Source: CAWAMR01 sp963783095 (GTDB lineage Bacteria > Planctomycetota > Planctomycetia > Gemmatales > Gemmataceae). Taken from it: DNA of 64,000 nt. Shown one piece after another: positions 12,720 through 23,027 of the stretch (positions within the stretch are counted from its first letter, which is position 1; every line of letters starts with the position of its first letter). The notes under the pieces were generated by a model, which worked only from the letters and a program-made list of their open reading frames with translations, did not search any database and was not told the origin of the DNA. Location: contig CAWAMR010000014.1 of assembly GCA_963783095.1 (NCBI GenBank), positions 434,001 through 498,000 on the forward strand. Direction: 5' to 3'. Position numbers and translations under genes: made by a program.

Positions 12720-14305
12720 TCATTCTCTTTGGTAAAAGGTTGCCGTGTTCGTTCGCTTCACTTCTTTCCATCCAGGGGCATTCTTGAAATAATCATCCAG
12801 CGTCGGCTCATGACCGGGACCACTTGTAGCGACCAACGCAAAGTCGAATCGGCCGTAGCGTTTTTCCCATTCGGCAATGTATCCACCCGGGTCGAGCCAG
12901 ACATACTTCACAAAATCCTCCAGCCAGCGATCGCCGAATAACTCGCAACGATCATCGACGAATACGCGATAACCCGGCGCATAGTAGATCAGGAAGCCAC
13001 CATAGATGTATTCGTTGAAGATATGCGAACCACCCGGCCGGTCGAATTGATGCTCGCGCAGCTCATCGATCAACTCGACCGGCCAGATGCGTTCGTCGAG
13101 CCGCGCCAGCCATGACCGATGATCGGAACCTGTATTCGTGCCGCTTGAAGACAAATGGCAATTCCCACGAGGAGAACGGGAAGAATCCACCCCAGCAGAC
13201 GATCTCGAATCGATACCGTTTTAGGAGGGTTGTCGGGTTCCTCGTAAAGATCGCTTCCGCTCGCCTGGAGCCGTTCGGCCCAGCGCGTGGCCGGGAAGAA
13301 ATCGGCGATCGCAATCAACGCAGATACGGCGAACAGGGGAGCATGTCGAACCCGCATCAGCGCCAGACCGAACCAGATGAGCGGGATCAGCCAGGTCACG
13401 CGCATTTCTCGAATGCGTACCCCGGCCAGGAGTCCGAGATAAACAACGCCAAAACCGACAATCATCCACGCCGTCGGATCGTGCCAGTCGATGGGGGCGT
13501 GTTCCCGAATAAGGTCCGGCAGCAACGGCATTTGATAAATTTGCCACCACGTTTGCGGCAAGAGAATGCCGTAAGGGTTTGCCAGTGCTGTCGCTGCACA
13601 CCCGATGACGATCGCTCCGATCAAAGCAACTTGTTTCCAGCGCTGAATGGGAGAATCCCAACCGATCTTCCAGGCGATCGTCCAGCCGAGTAATGCCACA
13701 ACAAGCGTGGCCATGCCGCCGAGTACACCGCCGTGGGTGTTGCACCACACCAAGAATAAAGGGATTAGCCAGATGAGCCTGGCGATTGAATTTCGTTCCG
13801 CTTCCACGTCGTTGAGAAGCGCGAATGTGATCGCGAAATAGAGGATCGTTGCCAGGTGAGGTCGGATGTGAAAGTGCCCGGAACTCGCGGCGACCGCCAA
13901 GGCAACGAGCACAACTGCCAAAGAGGGATGCAGGCCGCCGATGCGAATCAGACGGGATCCAAGAGCAGCAAACATTCCCGCCAAAAGTGTCACAGCCAAC
14001 AACAAGAGCGAGTCCAGGCCGTCGAGACGGTGAACCAGCGCCATGATGCACTCGCCGAGCCATTGATGGGGAATCCAGCGCTCGCCGGCGAAAGTGAAGG
14101 TGAATTGATCCGTGTCGAAGAAGCCCCGGCTACCAAGGATTTGCTCACCGACAACGGTATGCCAGAATGTGCCGGGATCTTGAAAGAATCGGCTTCGTCC
14201 GCCGATGAGCAACACGAGCCACAGAGCAATGAATAACCCGACAGTGGGCGATAATAGCTTCCTCACATGGGAACTCCGGAACCGGCGAGCCTTTGCGGCG
14301 GACAT
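12720..14305 (-). CDS. Multi-TM membrane protein, GT-C-like (frameshift)
   Basis: About 530 residues. At least eight hydrophobic segments are followed by a soluble C-terminal domain (IFNEYIYGGFLIYYAPGYRV, then FVDDRCELFGDRWLEDF). An early luminal motif (DPGTFWHTVVGEQIL) and a conserved His-rich loop (GHFHIRPHLAT) fit a family of planctomycete proteins resembling GT-C glycosyltransferases or O-antigen enzymes. I know of no assigned reaction. The two parts are in different frames, joined near 13110. A start at ATG 14305 gives a basic N-terminus before the first membrane segment. It stands alone, convergent with the kinase operon. Confidence 0.6.
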
Positions 14306-14549
14306 GAAGCCGCGATTCGAAGCATCGCGTCAAGAGGCCAAAACCTTCAGAGGACTGATTCGCGATGCGTAGAGGAGCGCTGAGTCGCAACGATTCAATC
14401 GCAAGCCGGCGACCCGTTTGAAAATGGTTGCAGCCTAAGCGAGCCTAAGCGTCCTCTTTGCATCGCTCAGAAAGTCAAAGATGCTCACAGTCTCCCGACG
14501 CGATGCTTCGAGTCGCGGCTTCCGGGCAGCCATTCCTGAAGCAACATGC

Positions 14550-15521
14550 TCAAGCCACCGCAGCCCGGGAATCATCGTCACCGGGCTTTTCGACAATCTT
14601 TCGCGGCTTGACGATATCCCAGGCAAGCCCGACCAGCGACAGGAGCCGAATGGTCAGATAGGACACATCCAGCTCAAACCAGCGCACACCGTGCGCTGCG
14701 CTTCTCGGCTGAGCGTGGTGATTGTTGTGCCAGCCCTCGCCGTTGCTGATGATGCCGATCAGGAAATTGTTCTTGCTGTGATCGCGGGTGTCGTAATTGC
14801 GATACCCCCACATGTGCGTGAGCGAATTGATCGACCAGGTAATGTGCCATACCAGAACCGTGCGGACGAATACGCCCCAAATCAGGCAGCTCAAACCGAG
14901 TTGCAATGCACCTACCCAGGTCTCGGTCATTAACCCGCCCGTCAGCAGACCGCCCAGGAAGAAAATCGACCAGTGAATGAACTGAACCAACCGCCATCGC
15001 CGTGTCCTCTCGAATGATTTGAAGAATCGATCGCGCAAGAGGTCGCGGGCATAACGGTCGTAGGTATTCATGTTCCAGATCGTGGGGTCGATAATCATGA
15101 ACCAACCCATGTGGCTCCAGAAGAAACTCACCTTCGGACTGTGCGGATCTTCCGGCTCATCGGAGTATTGATGGTGCATTCGATGAACCGATACCCAGTT
15201 CATCGGGGAACCTTGCCAGCAGCAGACGCCGAGCAGGGTTAGAAATCGTTCCAGCCAGCGCGGGCAGGCGAAGCCGCGATGCGTCAACAGGCGATGAAAG
15301 CCGATATTGATTCCGAGCGTGCCAAAAACGTAAATCCCGGCTACTGCCAGAACCAGGCCCGTCCAACTGAACAGCCAGGGAATACAGGCCAGAAGCGCCA
15401 GCAGATGATAACCGACGATTCCCGCAAAGATTCGCGGATGAACCCGCAAGGGACTCATCCGATCCAAGAATCCGACCCTTCGGAACCATCGATCCAAAAA
15501 TGTGGAAGCTACGGGTACCAT
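14550..15521 (-). CDS. Acyl-CoA/acyl-lipid fatty acid desaturase
   Basis: 323 residues with the three histidine boxes of membrane di-iron desaturases: HRLLTH (76-81), HRMHH (113-117) and HNNHH near the C-terminus. Four membrane segments lie in the expected pairs around them. The family introduces a cis double bond, usually at delta-9, into acyl chains at the cytoplasmic membrane and helps control fluidity. The frame is intact. ATG at 15521 is the longest start; an internal Met at residue 22 is also possible. Monocistronic by spacing: the neighbours are more than 200 bp away on both sides. Confidence 0.92.
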   Translation of the reverse strand: MVPVASTFLDRWFRRVGFLDRMSPLRVHPRIFAGIVGYHLLALLACIPWLFSWTGLVLAVAGIYVFGTLGINIGFHRLLTHRGFACPRWLERFLTLLGVCCWQGSPMNWVSVHRMHHQYSDEPEDPHSPKVSFFWSHMGWFMIIDPTIWNMNTYDRYARDLLRDRFFKSFERTRRWRLVQFIHWSIFFLGGLLTGGLMTETWVGALQLGLSCLIWGVFVRTVLVWHITWSINSLTHMWGYRNYDTRDHSKNNFLIGIISNGEGWHNNHHAQPRSAAHGVRWFELDVSYLTIRLLSLVGLAWDIVKPRKIVEKPGDDDSRAAVA

Positions 15522-15630
15522 CCTCTTCCCCGAATGCGTTGCGCGTGTTCAACTAGAGAGAGATATTTTCCCAAGGCGTAACCGATTCGACACGCTGAGT
15601 CAACCACAGTTTTACTTTGGTTGCGATTAG

Positions 15631-15750
15631 GGTGCAGCCAACTTCTCTGGGGGCATCGTCGTAGCGGCGGCTTCCAGCCGCCGAGAGGTTGCAGACGGCG
15701 GCTGGAAGCCGCCGCTACGACGATGCCCCCAGAGAAGTTGGCTGCACCCA
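15631..15750. repeat. Perfect 53-bp inverted repeat (MITE-like, copy 1)
   Basis: Arms 15631-15683 and 15698-15750 are exact reverse complements over 53 bp, with a 14-nt loop. The octamer GCGATTAG stands directly outside the left arm (15624-15631, sharing one base) and again at 15752-15759, which looks like a target-site duplication. A diverged copy occurs at 44594-44709 in the opposite orientation. No coding potential. The rest of the 15522-16014 gap holds no gene; a short hairpin (15904-15926) precedes thiC, and I see no TPP riboswitch signature. Confidence 0.8.
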
Positions 15751-16014
15751 GCGATTAGTGTGTCATTGATCCATTCTAGGGAATCGGCTTCCGGTTGCGC
15801 TACGCGAGAGCGAAATGTCTTCAGTTCTCAAACTTCCTCAGCAAAGAATCGTTCTGATCCTCCTCGCTTGTCATCCACTCCACGCAAGCTACAACATCCC
15901 GATACGACTCGTTGAGTACGAGTCGTGCGCATTCTTCGGTTCGCAGGAATCCTTCCGTATGACCTTGAAGACAAGGCTCCATTCATCTCGACACCAACAA
16001 GGCGATTTTTAGTC

Positions 16015-17337
16015 ATGACCCAAATCGAATCTGCTCGCAAGGGCATAGTCACTCCAGAAATGGAATATGTTGCCAAACGCGAGGATTTGGAGCCGGACCT
16101 GATCCGCTCTGAAGTCGCCCGTGGGCGAATGGTCATCCCCGCGAATATCGTTCACTTGCAGAAGAAATTGGAGCCGATGTGCATCGGCGTAGCATCGAAA
16201 TGCAAAATCAACGCTAATATTGGCAACTCCGCTGTAACCGGAAAAGTCGATGATGAACTCGAAAAACTCCACACAGCCGTCCATCTCGGTTCCGACACGG
16301 TGATGGATCTCTCGACCGGCGGCAACATCGACGGCATCCGGCAAGCACTGATCGATGCTTCGCCGGTTCCGATCGGTACGGTTCCGATCTACCAGATCAT
16401 TCAGAACGTCAAAGATCCCGCAGACATCACGCCGCGAATGATGTTGGATATGGTTGAGCATCAGGCCCGGCAAGGTGTTGATTACATGACGATTCACGCC
16501 GGCGTGCTGATGGAATACGTCCCGATGACGACTCAGCGCATCACGGGAATTGTGAGCCGGGGCGGATCGCTGATGGCTGGCTGGATGGTTGCACACCACC
16601 AACAGAACCCCTGGTACACCCATTTCGATGAACTCTGTGAGATCATGCGGGCTTACGATGTGACCTTCAGTCTAGGGGATGGACTGCGGCCCGGTTGTCT
16701 TGCCGATGCGAACGATTCCGCTCAATTTGCGGAGCTGAAAACCCTTGGAGAACTTACCCTGAAGGCGTGGGAGCATGGCTGCCAAGTCATGATCGAGGGG
16801 CCGGGCCATATTCCGATGCACCTGGTGAAGATGAATGTCGAGAAGGAACGCGAAATGTGCCACGAGGCACCGTTTTATGTGCTGGGGCCTCTCGTCACCG
16901 ATGTCGCACCGGGTTACGACCATATCACTTCGGCGATCGGTGCAGCGCTCGCAGCGGAAGCCGGCGCGGCGATGCTTTGCTACGTCACGCCCAAAGAACA
17001 TCTTGGTTTGCCGAATAAGGACGACGTTCGGCAAGGGGTTATCGCCTACAAGATTGCAGCCCATGCGGGCGACATCGCACGCGGCCGAAAGGGTGTTCGA
17101 GACCGGGATGATGCCTTGTCCAAGGCCCGCTTCGAGTTTGATTGGAACAAGCAGTTTGAATTATCCCTCGATCCGGAAACTGCCAAGCGAATGCACGATG
17201 AGACCTTGCCTCACGATGTCTTCAAAAGTGCGAAATTCTGCTCGATGTGCGGCCCAAAGTTCTGCTCCATGGCGATCACGCAACAAGTTCGAGAAGCGGT
17301 AGCCAAAGAAATGTTGCCCGTCGTCGCCACAGGATGA
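16015..17337 (+). CDS. thiC: Phosphomethylpyrimidine synthase
   Basis: 440 residues, the short form of ThiC. It converts aminoimidazole ribotide to HMP-phosphate in thiamine synthesis, using S-adenosylmethionine and a [4Fe-4S] cluster. The C-terminal cluster motif CSMCGPKFC is present. Core motifs include VASKCKINANIGNS, MDLSTGGNI, EGPGHIPMH and LGPLVTDVAPGYDH. The start is ATG at 16015; an upstream in-frame ATG (15925) would add about 30 residues with no similarity. Frame intact. No other thi genes are nearby, and a tRNA gene follows 76 bp downstream. I looked for a TPP riboswitch in the leader and found none. Confidence 0.96.
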   Translation: MTQIESARKGIVTPEMEYVAKREDLEPDLIRSEVARGRMVIPANIVHLQKKLEPMCIGVASKCKINANIGNSAVTGKVDDELEKLHTAVHLGSDTVMDLSTGGNIDGIRQALIDASPVPIGTVPIYQIIQNVKDPADITPRMMLDMVEHQARQGVDYMTIHAGVLMEYVPMTTQRITGIVSRGGSLMAGWMVAHHQQNPWYTHFDELCEIMRAYDVTFSLGDGLRPGCLADANDSAQFAELKTLGELTLKAWEHGCQVMIEGPGHIPMHLVKMNVEKEREMCHEAPFYVLGPLVTDVAPGYDHITSAIGAALAAEAGAAMLCYVTPKEHLGLPNKDDVRQGVIAYKIAAHAGDIARGRKGVRDRDDALSKARFEFDWNKQFELSLDPETAKRMHDETLPHDVFKSAKFCSMCGPKFCSMAITQQVREAVAKEMLPVVATG

Positions 17338-17413
17338 TTCGGATGCGACGCCAAATTGTTTTAGTGGAATTGACCTGACGCAAAGGCTTTTTAATTTAAT
17401 GGTTAGCAGTATT

Positions 17414-17500
<87 letters not shown>

Positions 17501-17535
17501 TTCATTTCTGATCGGGCAATCGTGAAGTGATTCCG

Positions 17536-18837
17536 TCATGGAACCGTGAATTGCAACCCGGCGCGAGGATATTCCTCTTCGCCCGGCTCATATCCCGGGG
17601 GAGTTGAACGCCAAACTTTGCTGCGAATCGCCATGTCATAGCCCAGCGCAAAAAGCTCGCGCATCGTTTGGCGATCGAAGTCGGTGCTCGGAAAATTGAT
17701 GGTAGTTTCCGCAGGAACCGCTGTTTGGTTGAACTTCATGCCCGATGCTTCACAGGTTGTGTAAAGCCGCCAAAGGTCGGCGCGGTACAGGGCATACAAG
17801 GTTCCCGAAACGGTTGAGGTAACCCGCTTAAGCATTCCCATATTTCCTTCGACCGGATCTTCATACAATTTGCCGCCCGCGATCGCATATAAGTTCGATC
17901 CTTCGAGCCACCTCTCACCCGGTCGGGCCGGATCGCGGCGAGGCGTTGTTGAACCGAAGCGAAGGAACGCCTGGGCCACCAAGCCGCCGTCCGAGTGTTC
18001 TTCACAGTAGTGTACCCCGTTTACCTCGACGTCGAATTTGGCTGCGGGTGCCAGTCCCGGAATGCTGCTGGTGGCGACCACGATCTTTCTCACCAGTTGA
18101 ACGGCATCGGGCCGGCCACTGCATGCAATAGCACCCACATCCCAGATCACGAGCCTGCGGGTGTGGAGGTTCTGGGTGCCGATGAATAGTCGCCGGCCCG
18201 CCTGGTGAGCGGCGCGAATGTCGGCGATGCATTCGTCATTGACCTCGCGATCGACGAGTCTTTCAAACGGCTTGTATGAAGCGAGTGACTGTTGCTTGAT
18301 CAAATTGATTACCGGATGAATCCTATAGATATCTGAATTCTTGATGTTCGTCATCCGTTCCATGATCGAATCGTATTTTGGCCCGAGGAATGCAAACACC
18401 GCAGTAAGCCCGCCGCTGCTGACACCGGTAACCACGTCAAAGTCAGGCCGGGTTCCAGCGGCGGTCCAGCCGACGAGGATTCCTCCCGCGAATGCCGCAT
18501 ACTGTCCACCGCCCGATAGGATCAGGACATTGATCGGTTGGGATTTTACCAATTGTTTCAGTTGTGCTGATTGATTGTTCTGAGCCGATTGTTTCGCGAG
18601 AGCAGTTGACAACGAATCGGCAGTCTCGCGTTCGACGGCCGGATAGGTTCCTTCCGGAGCGGCTTCATCGATGACCTTCGTGGCAGAATAGTGTGGAGGA
18701 AGAGGAGCTGATGGGCGTTTTCGGGTGGAAGAACACCCGAAATTGATGCTCAAAATCCCGACCAGATACACCGGCAGGATACGACGAAAGCACAGTCGCG
18801 GCAGCCGGTTAAAGCGCATCGAAGTCGGGAACCCCAT
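17536..18837 (-). CDS. Patatin-like phospholipase, probable lipoprotein
   Basis: 433 residues. The patatin hydrolase features are the oxyanion loop LILSGGGQYAAFAGG, the nucleophile motif GVSSG (138-142) and the catalytic aspartate in HSDGG. The family cleaves acyl esters of phospholipids or other lipids. The N-terminus has a basic start, a hydrophobic core and INFGC (Cys35), a slightly irregular lipobox, so it is probably a lipid-anchored envelope protein. Frame intact. It is transcribed away from the rhodanese gene, and the two start codons almost abut; the intervening promoter region must overlap one of the 5' ends. Confidence 0.85.
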   Translation of the reverse strand: MGFPTSMRFNRLPRLCFRRILPVYLVGILSINFGCSSTRKRPSAPLPPHYSATKVIDEAAPEGTYPAVERETADSLSTALAKQSAQNNQSAQLKQLVKSQPINVLILSGGGQYAAFAGGILVGWTAAGTRPDFDVVTGVSSGGLTAVFAFLGPKYDSIMERMTNIKNSDIYRIHPVINLIKQQSLASYKPFERLVDREVNDECIADIRAAHQAGRRLFIGTQNLHTRRLVIWDVGAIACSGRPDAVQLVRKIVVATSSIPGLAPAAKFDVEVNGVHYCEEHSDGGLVAQAFLRFGSTTPRRDPARPGERWLEGSNLYAIAGGKLYEDPVEGNMGMLKRVTSTVSGTLYALYRADLWRLYTTCEASGMKFNQTAVPAETTINFPSTDFDRQTMRELFALGYDMAIRSKVWRSTPPGYEPGEEEYPRAGLQFTVP

Positions 18838-19055
18838 TCATGGCGTCCAAACTTTGGGAGAGCGATGGAACAGTTATCGGTCCACAGACTCCCCATTGTG
18901 AAGTGGAATTGACCGTTACCAAGATGTTGCGCCTCTTTCCCTCGATACCGGTTACAATGCCAGCGTCGAATGGGGGTCAAGTGCTACGATGCACTAACCC
19001 AGAATCCGTATCTTCACCAGGCCATTCTTGGCACATGGTTCAAAGGAGACTGGCA

Positions 19056-19721
19056 ATGAAATCCGTCGTTTTCGCCTTGGCGTTGTTCGTTGGTTTCGCC
19101 TTTAATGCAACGCCCGCAGAACTCATACCGAGAGATCCCGGTCCCAACCCGCAAATTGACATCAACGGCTACTTGAAGGTTTCCCAGGAAGCGGCAAAAC
19201 ATCGGGAGAAGCGGCGCGTCACCGAGGAAGACTTTATCAAAATGAGCACCGAACCTGGCACCATAATCCTCGATGCCCGCAGCAAGGCGATGTACGATCT
19301 CCTGCACATCAAGGGGGCGATCAATCTTACCTTTTCCGATATCGCGGTCGACACTCTCAAGCAAACGATTCCGAACAAAAACACGCGAATCCTCATCTAT
19401 TGCAATAACAATTTCCCCAATTCACCGGCATTCTTGACGAAGATGCCAACTGCCTCGCTGAACATCTCGACCTACATCACGCTGTACAACTATGGCTATC
19501 GCAACGTCTACGAACTGGGGCCGAAGGTCGATCCCAAGACTTCCAAGTTGACCCTCGAATCGACTCCGAAACGCCGATCAGCCAGTCTCAATCGGATCCC
19601 GGCGCTGCTACATTGGCGGCACCGGGACCATAATAGTCATTCGGCCTGTCGAACGGCAGAATCATGGGCTCCTCGAAGGGCCGGCCAGGCACCATTGCCG
19701 CGATGGTATCGAGTCTCTTGA
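19056..19721 (+). CDS. Exported rhodanese-like domain protein
   Basis: A signal peptide (SVVFALALFVGFAFNATPAE) is followed by a single rhodanese domain: ILDARSKAMYDLLHIKGAIN, then ILIYCNNNFPNSPAF with the active-site cysteine. The start is ATG at 19056, with AGGAG upstream; the longer frame from 18840 has no support. The last about 45 codons run antisense into the aldo/keto reductase 3' end, and that tail looks unlike protein, so the natural stop may have been lost by an indel near 19570. Likely a periplasmic sulfurtransferase-like or regulatory protein; activity unproven. Confidence 0.75.
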   Translation: MKSVVFALALFVGFAFNATPAELIPRDPGPNPQIDINGYLKVSQEAAKHREKRRVTEEDFIKMSTEPGTIILDARSKAMYDLLHIKGAINLTFSDIAVDTLKQTIPNKNTRILIYCNNNFPNSPAFLTKMPTASLNISTYITLYNYGYRNVYELGPKVDPKTSKLTLESTPKRRSASLNRIPALLHWRHRDHNSHSACRTAESWAPRRAGQAPLPRWYRVS

Positions 19722-20602
19722 GCAGTTCGGGTGGCAGAGCCCCCTTCTCAATCGCGTTGAGCGAATTCGCCATCTGCTCCTCGGTTTTCGCACCGTTCAG
19801 AACGACATGAACTTCCGGATTCGAGATGGCAAAGCGCAGACTGAGCTCCGCGATCGGCATCCCGACTTCGTCGAGCAGGCGATACAGGGCGAGAAACTGC
19901 TCTTGCCGGCTCCGCGCGAGCCAGACCGGCTTGCACTGAACGACGCCATCGCGCCGAACCGCGAGCGCTCCTTGCTGCAGCGGAGAACCGAGGACAATCC
20001 CCATTTTGTTTTCGCAGGCTGCGGGAAAGATCTCCTGTTCGGCTTCGCGGAACAGTGCGCTGTAGTTGAATGCCGTCAGAACGACGTCGAATTTCCCGGA
20101 TCGGACGAAATGTGCCATCTCAGTGGTTGTCGTACCGCCAATTCCCGAATACCGAATGATCCCGGCCCGTTTCAACTCGTCGAGCACCTCCAGGACCGGC
20201 CCGACGATATTCTCGGGATCGGTCCACCACGCATATTGTTTGGGTCGATCCGGCTCATGAACGAACAGAATGTCGATTACGTCTCGACCCAGGAGCCTTA
20301 AACTCTCCTGCACCGATTCGCGCAACTGCGACTTGCTGCGCAGGATTGAATGGCGCAGGCCGGCCACCCAGTTTGGTGGAAACAATGAGAGGTGTGCGAA
20401 TCTCGCGGAGAATCCGGCCAATTACTTCCTCGCTATCCGCATAAGCGGGCGCTGTATCGAGGTAATTCACGCCACGATCGAGCGCAAGATGAACCGCTCG
20501 CCGGCAATCCTCGAAATTGGTTCCCCAGCGCGAGAGGAAAAATCCACCCAGGCCGAGTTCGCTGACGGAAATATCGGTCTTGCCCAGTATTCTTTGACGC
20601 AT
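19588..20602 (-). CDS. Aldo/keto reductase (frameshift)
   Basis: About 335 residues of the aldo/keto reductase superfamily, an NADPH-dependent TIM barrel. N-terminal part: SELGLGGFFLSRWG, then the catalytic Asp/Tyr segment LDTAPAYADSEEVIG. C-terminal part: DILFVHEPDRP, GIGGTTTTEMAHF and the closing cofactor-site helices. The two parts are in different frames and meet near 20340. The start is ATG at 20602 with GGGAG upstream. It is followed closely downstream by the convergent rhodanese frame. Substrate not predictable. Confidence 0.85.
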
Positions 20603-20645
20603 TCGATCTCCCGATCACCTGCGCTTCCAGCTCATTCATCCGGGA

Positions 20646-21122
20646 TTATTCCAATTTGAACAAACTGCCCGTATGCTCCTCATGTCGAATCTCATCGACC
20701 GGGTGTTTTTTCCCCTCACCCTTATAGAGCTGATTCGGAGCGTTGAAAACAATGCCCTGCGCCTTTCCCACGTTCTGATAAGCATGAACCACACCGGCAG
20801 GCACGAGCAGACTAAAGGGTGCATCTTCTCCGACGATCCGAACTTCCTTCACGCCGAAACTCGGTGACGATTTTCGACTATCCCAGAGATAGACCTTGAA
20901 ATTCGATGGGCCGATGAAACAGAAATAGTCGGCCTGCTCGACGTGCTCATGCGGACCTCGGGCAACGCCAGGCTCCGTCATCGATATGTAACACATTACC
21001 GGGTGAAACTCTTTCGGCAGTTCGTCGTTACGAAACAACTCGCATAACCAGCCTCGCTTGTCTCGGAAGAACGATAAAGGCTTCCAGATCACGCCTTCGA
21101 TGGGACCGTCGCGGAATTGCAT
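20646..21122 (-). CDS. RmlC-like cupin (dTDP-dehydrorhamnose 3,5-epimerase family)
   Basis: 158 residues from ATG 21122, which has a strong GGAGGAG site; the longer frame from 21146 would place that site inside the gene. The cupin fold carries GPHEHVEQADYF and VPAGVVHAYQN, matching the RmlC/WbbF-like group of sugar-nucleotide epimerases and related enzymes. The catalytic His of true RmlC corresponds to the first His of GPHEH, but the match is not close enough to promise 3,5-epimerase activity. It lies 44 bp upstream of the aldo/keto reductase on the same strand and may form a unit with it. Likely sugar metabolism. Confidence 0.75.
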   Translation of the reverse strand: MQFRDGPIEGVIWKPLSFFRDKRGWLCELFRNDELPKEFHPVMCYISMTEPGVARGPHEHVEQADYFCFIGPSNFKVYLWDSRKSSPSFGVKEVRIVGEDAPFSLLVPAGVVHAYQNVGKAQGIVFNAPNQLYKGEGKKHPVDEIRHEEHTGSLFKLE

Positions 21123-21361
21123 TGTGATCTCCTCCGCCTCATGCATGGTATTTAGGTATGTTCTATATCTGAAATGTCGAATCTACAGGTGAAAAGAGTA
21201 ATAGCTTGCAGATTATTCGCTTAAGGATAGTTGCGTCCGCTGGTTAAGCCGGTAGAATAGGGAAACTTGGGAAAACTATCCATAGAAAGAATCACACCTT
21301 TTTCCGTTGAGGAAAAGGGGTAAATCCTGTTTTTGACTTCGTTTTCGGGAAGGGTTCGGCG

Positions 21362-21553
21362 ATGGAAAAGGGGATGTGTCTCGGCTCCATCGGTGTATCT
21401 GGTTTTCTGCTGTTGATCTTCCTGTTGGATCTGTTTGCCGATGTTCCTTTTGGCGGCTCGGGTTCGCCCTATCTCTGGGTGGACATTTTTGGCGTCTTGG
21501 CTTGCGGAATTGTCGGCTACCTCGGCTGGAACGCCTACAGAGATCTCAAGTAA
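21362..21553 (+). CDS. Small two-TM hypothetical protein
   Basis: 63 residues with two clear hydrophobic segments (about 8-25 and 40-56) joined by a short Gly/Pro loop, ending in a charged tail (NAYRDLK). It begins with ATG at 21362. No family recognised. It precedes the ATPase/HNH pair by about 170 bp on the same strand, but I see no evidence that it belongs to that module. Confidence 0.55.
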   Translation: MEKGMCLGSIGVSGFLLLIFLLDLFADVPFGGSGSPYLWVDIFGVLACGIVGYLGWNAYRDLK

Positions 21554-21726
21554 TCACTTCGCTGTTTCCGCAGCAATCCCATCGAGCTTGTATGTCGTTT
21601 GTTTGATCTTGCATCTCAATTTCTCCCCCAACAGAGGCGTTGCGGAACTTGGCAGTGGGTGTGTAGAGTAACAGGAATTCTTGCTTGCATCGAACTTTCC
21701 CCAGCGGTTAACGCCAGAGATGGTCC

Positions 21727-23024
21727 ATGTACCTTCGAGAAGTCACGATTCGCAACATTCGCTCTATCAGGAAATTCCACCTTGAATTAAGCCTCGCTGA
21801 ATGTCCCGGTTGGCATGTCCTGCTCGGAGACAACGGATCGGGGAAATCCACGATCATTCGTTCCATGGCATTGGGCTTAACCGGTCCAACCGAGGCAGCA
21901 GCTCTCCGCCAGAATTGGCGAGACTGGCTTAGAACAGATGAAGACGAAGGTTCCATCGAATTGTCGATCGACCACGCGCCTGCTTACGACAAAGTTACCG
22001 GACAGGGGCGTCCTGTGGGATTGTGGCTCGTACCCGCGGCGCTGAATTTGACGCGTTCGGAATCAGGATTGGTCACATTGCAGGAATCTAAACGCGATCC
22101 CGATCCTAAACGCTATATCTGGGGAGAAGGCGAAGGATGGTTTAGCGCTTCCTATGGACCTTTTCGCCGCTTCACCGGCGGAAACAAGGAGTTCGAAAAA
22201 CTCTATTACTCTAATCCCCGGCTTGCACCCATTTGACGGCCTTTGGGGAGGAAGTTGCCTTGACCGAAGCGGTGTCCTGGCTGAAATCGTTGCATGTCCG
22301 GAATCTGGAGAAGAAACCCGAGGGGGAATTGCTTGTCCACCTCAAGAAATTCATCAACAGTGGGGAACTGCTGCCTCACGGCACCAAGCTGGTCGAAGTT
22401 AGCTCCGATGGCGTTGTCTTTCGGGATGGCTCGGGTGCTGATGTGCAAGTCGAGCAACTCAGCGATGGTTATCGTTCCATCTTGAGCATGACGTTCGAGT
22501 TGGTTCGACAGATGGCCCGGACGTACGGGCACAATAAAGTCGTCCGGCAGATTAAGAAAGGCGAGATGGAAATTGATTTGCCGGGAGTAGTGCTGATTGA
22601 CGAAATCGATGCTCACCTTCACCCAACCTGGCAAATACGGATTGGCGAATGTTTACTACGGTATTTCCCCAAAGTCCAATTCATCGTGACGACTCACAGC
22701 CCGCTCATCTGTCACGCTGCAGAACGCGGATCTGTTTGGAGATTGCCCACTCCTGGAGATGATTCCTCCTTTGGCGGACGAGTCCAAGGCAAGGAATTAC
22801 AAAGATTGATTTACGGCGACATCCTCGAAGCCTACGATACGGAATTGTTTGGGGTTATCGGAACCAGGTCGGACTCCGCGAAACGGCTCCTGCATCGACT
22901 CGCCGAACTCAACCAAAAATCACGGAAGAAAGGACTGACGGAGAAAGAGAAAACAGAATTGCAACAACTTCGGGAAGCAATGCCGTTAGAAGCGGGTGCA
23001 GAGACATCACGCAACGGAGACTGA
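21727..23024 (+). CDS. AAA/ABC-type ATPase, Septu PtuA-like (frameshift)
   Basis: About 430 residues of the OLD/RecF-like ATPase group: Walker A GDNGSGKST, signature-like VEQLSDGYRS, Walker B VVLIDEIDAHLHP and switch FIVTTHSPLICH. The 3' neighbour, separated by 3 bp, is an HNH protein of the TIGR02646 type; this pair defines the Septu (PtuAB) anti-phage system. In known Septu, PtuA binds ATP and holds the nuclease PtuB. The frame breaks near 22226 in GCACCCATTTG; one more C would restore it. Start ATG 21727. Assignment to Septu is by architecture and gene order; no retron reverse transcriptase is nearby. Confidence 0.75.
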
Positions 23025-23027
23025 TGA

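Noticed and set aside
15760..16014. Possible TPP riboswitch upstream of thiC
   Set aside because: No CUGAGA or other conserved TPP aptamer text is present; only a short hairpin at 15904-15926.
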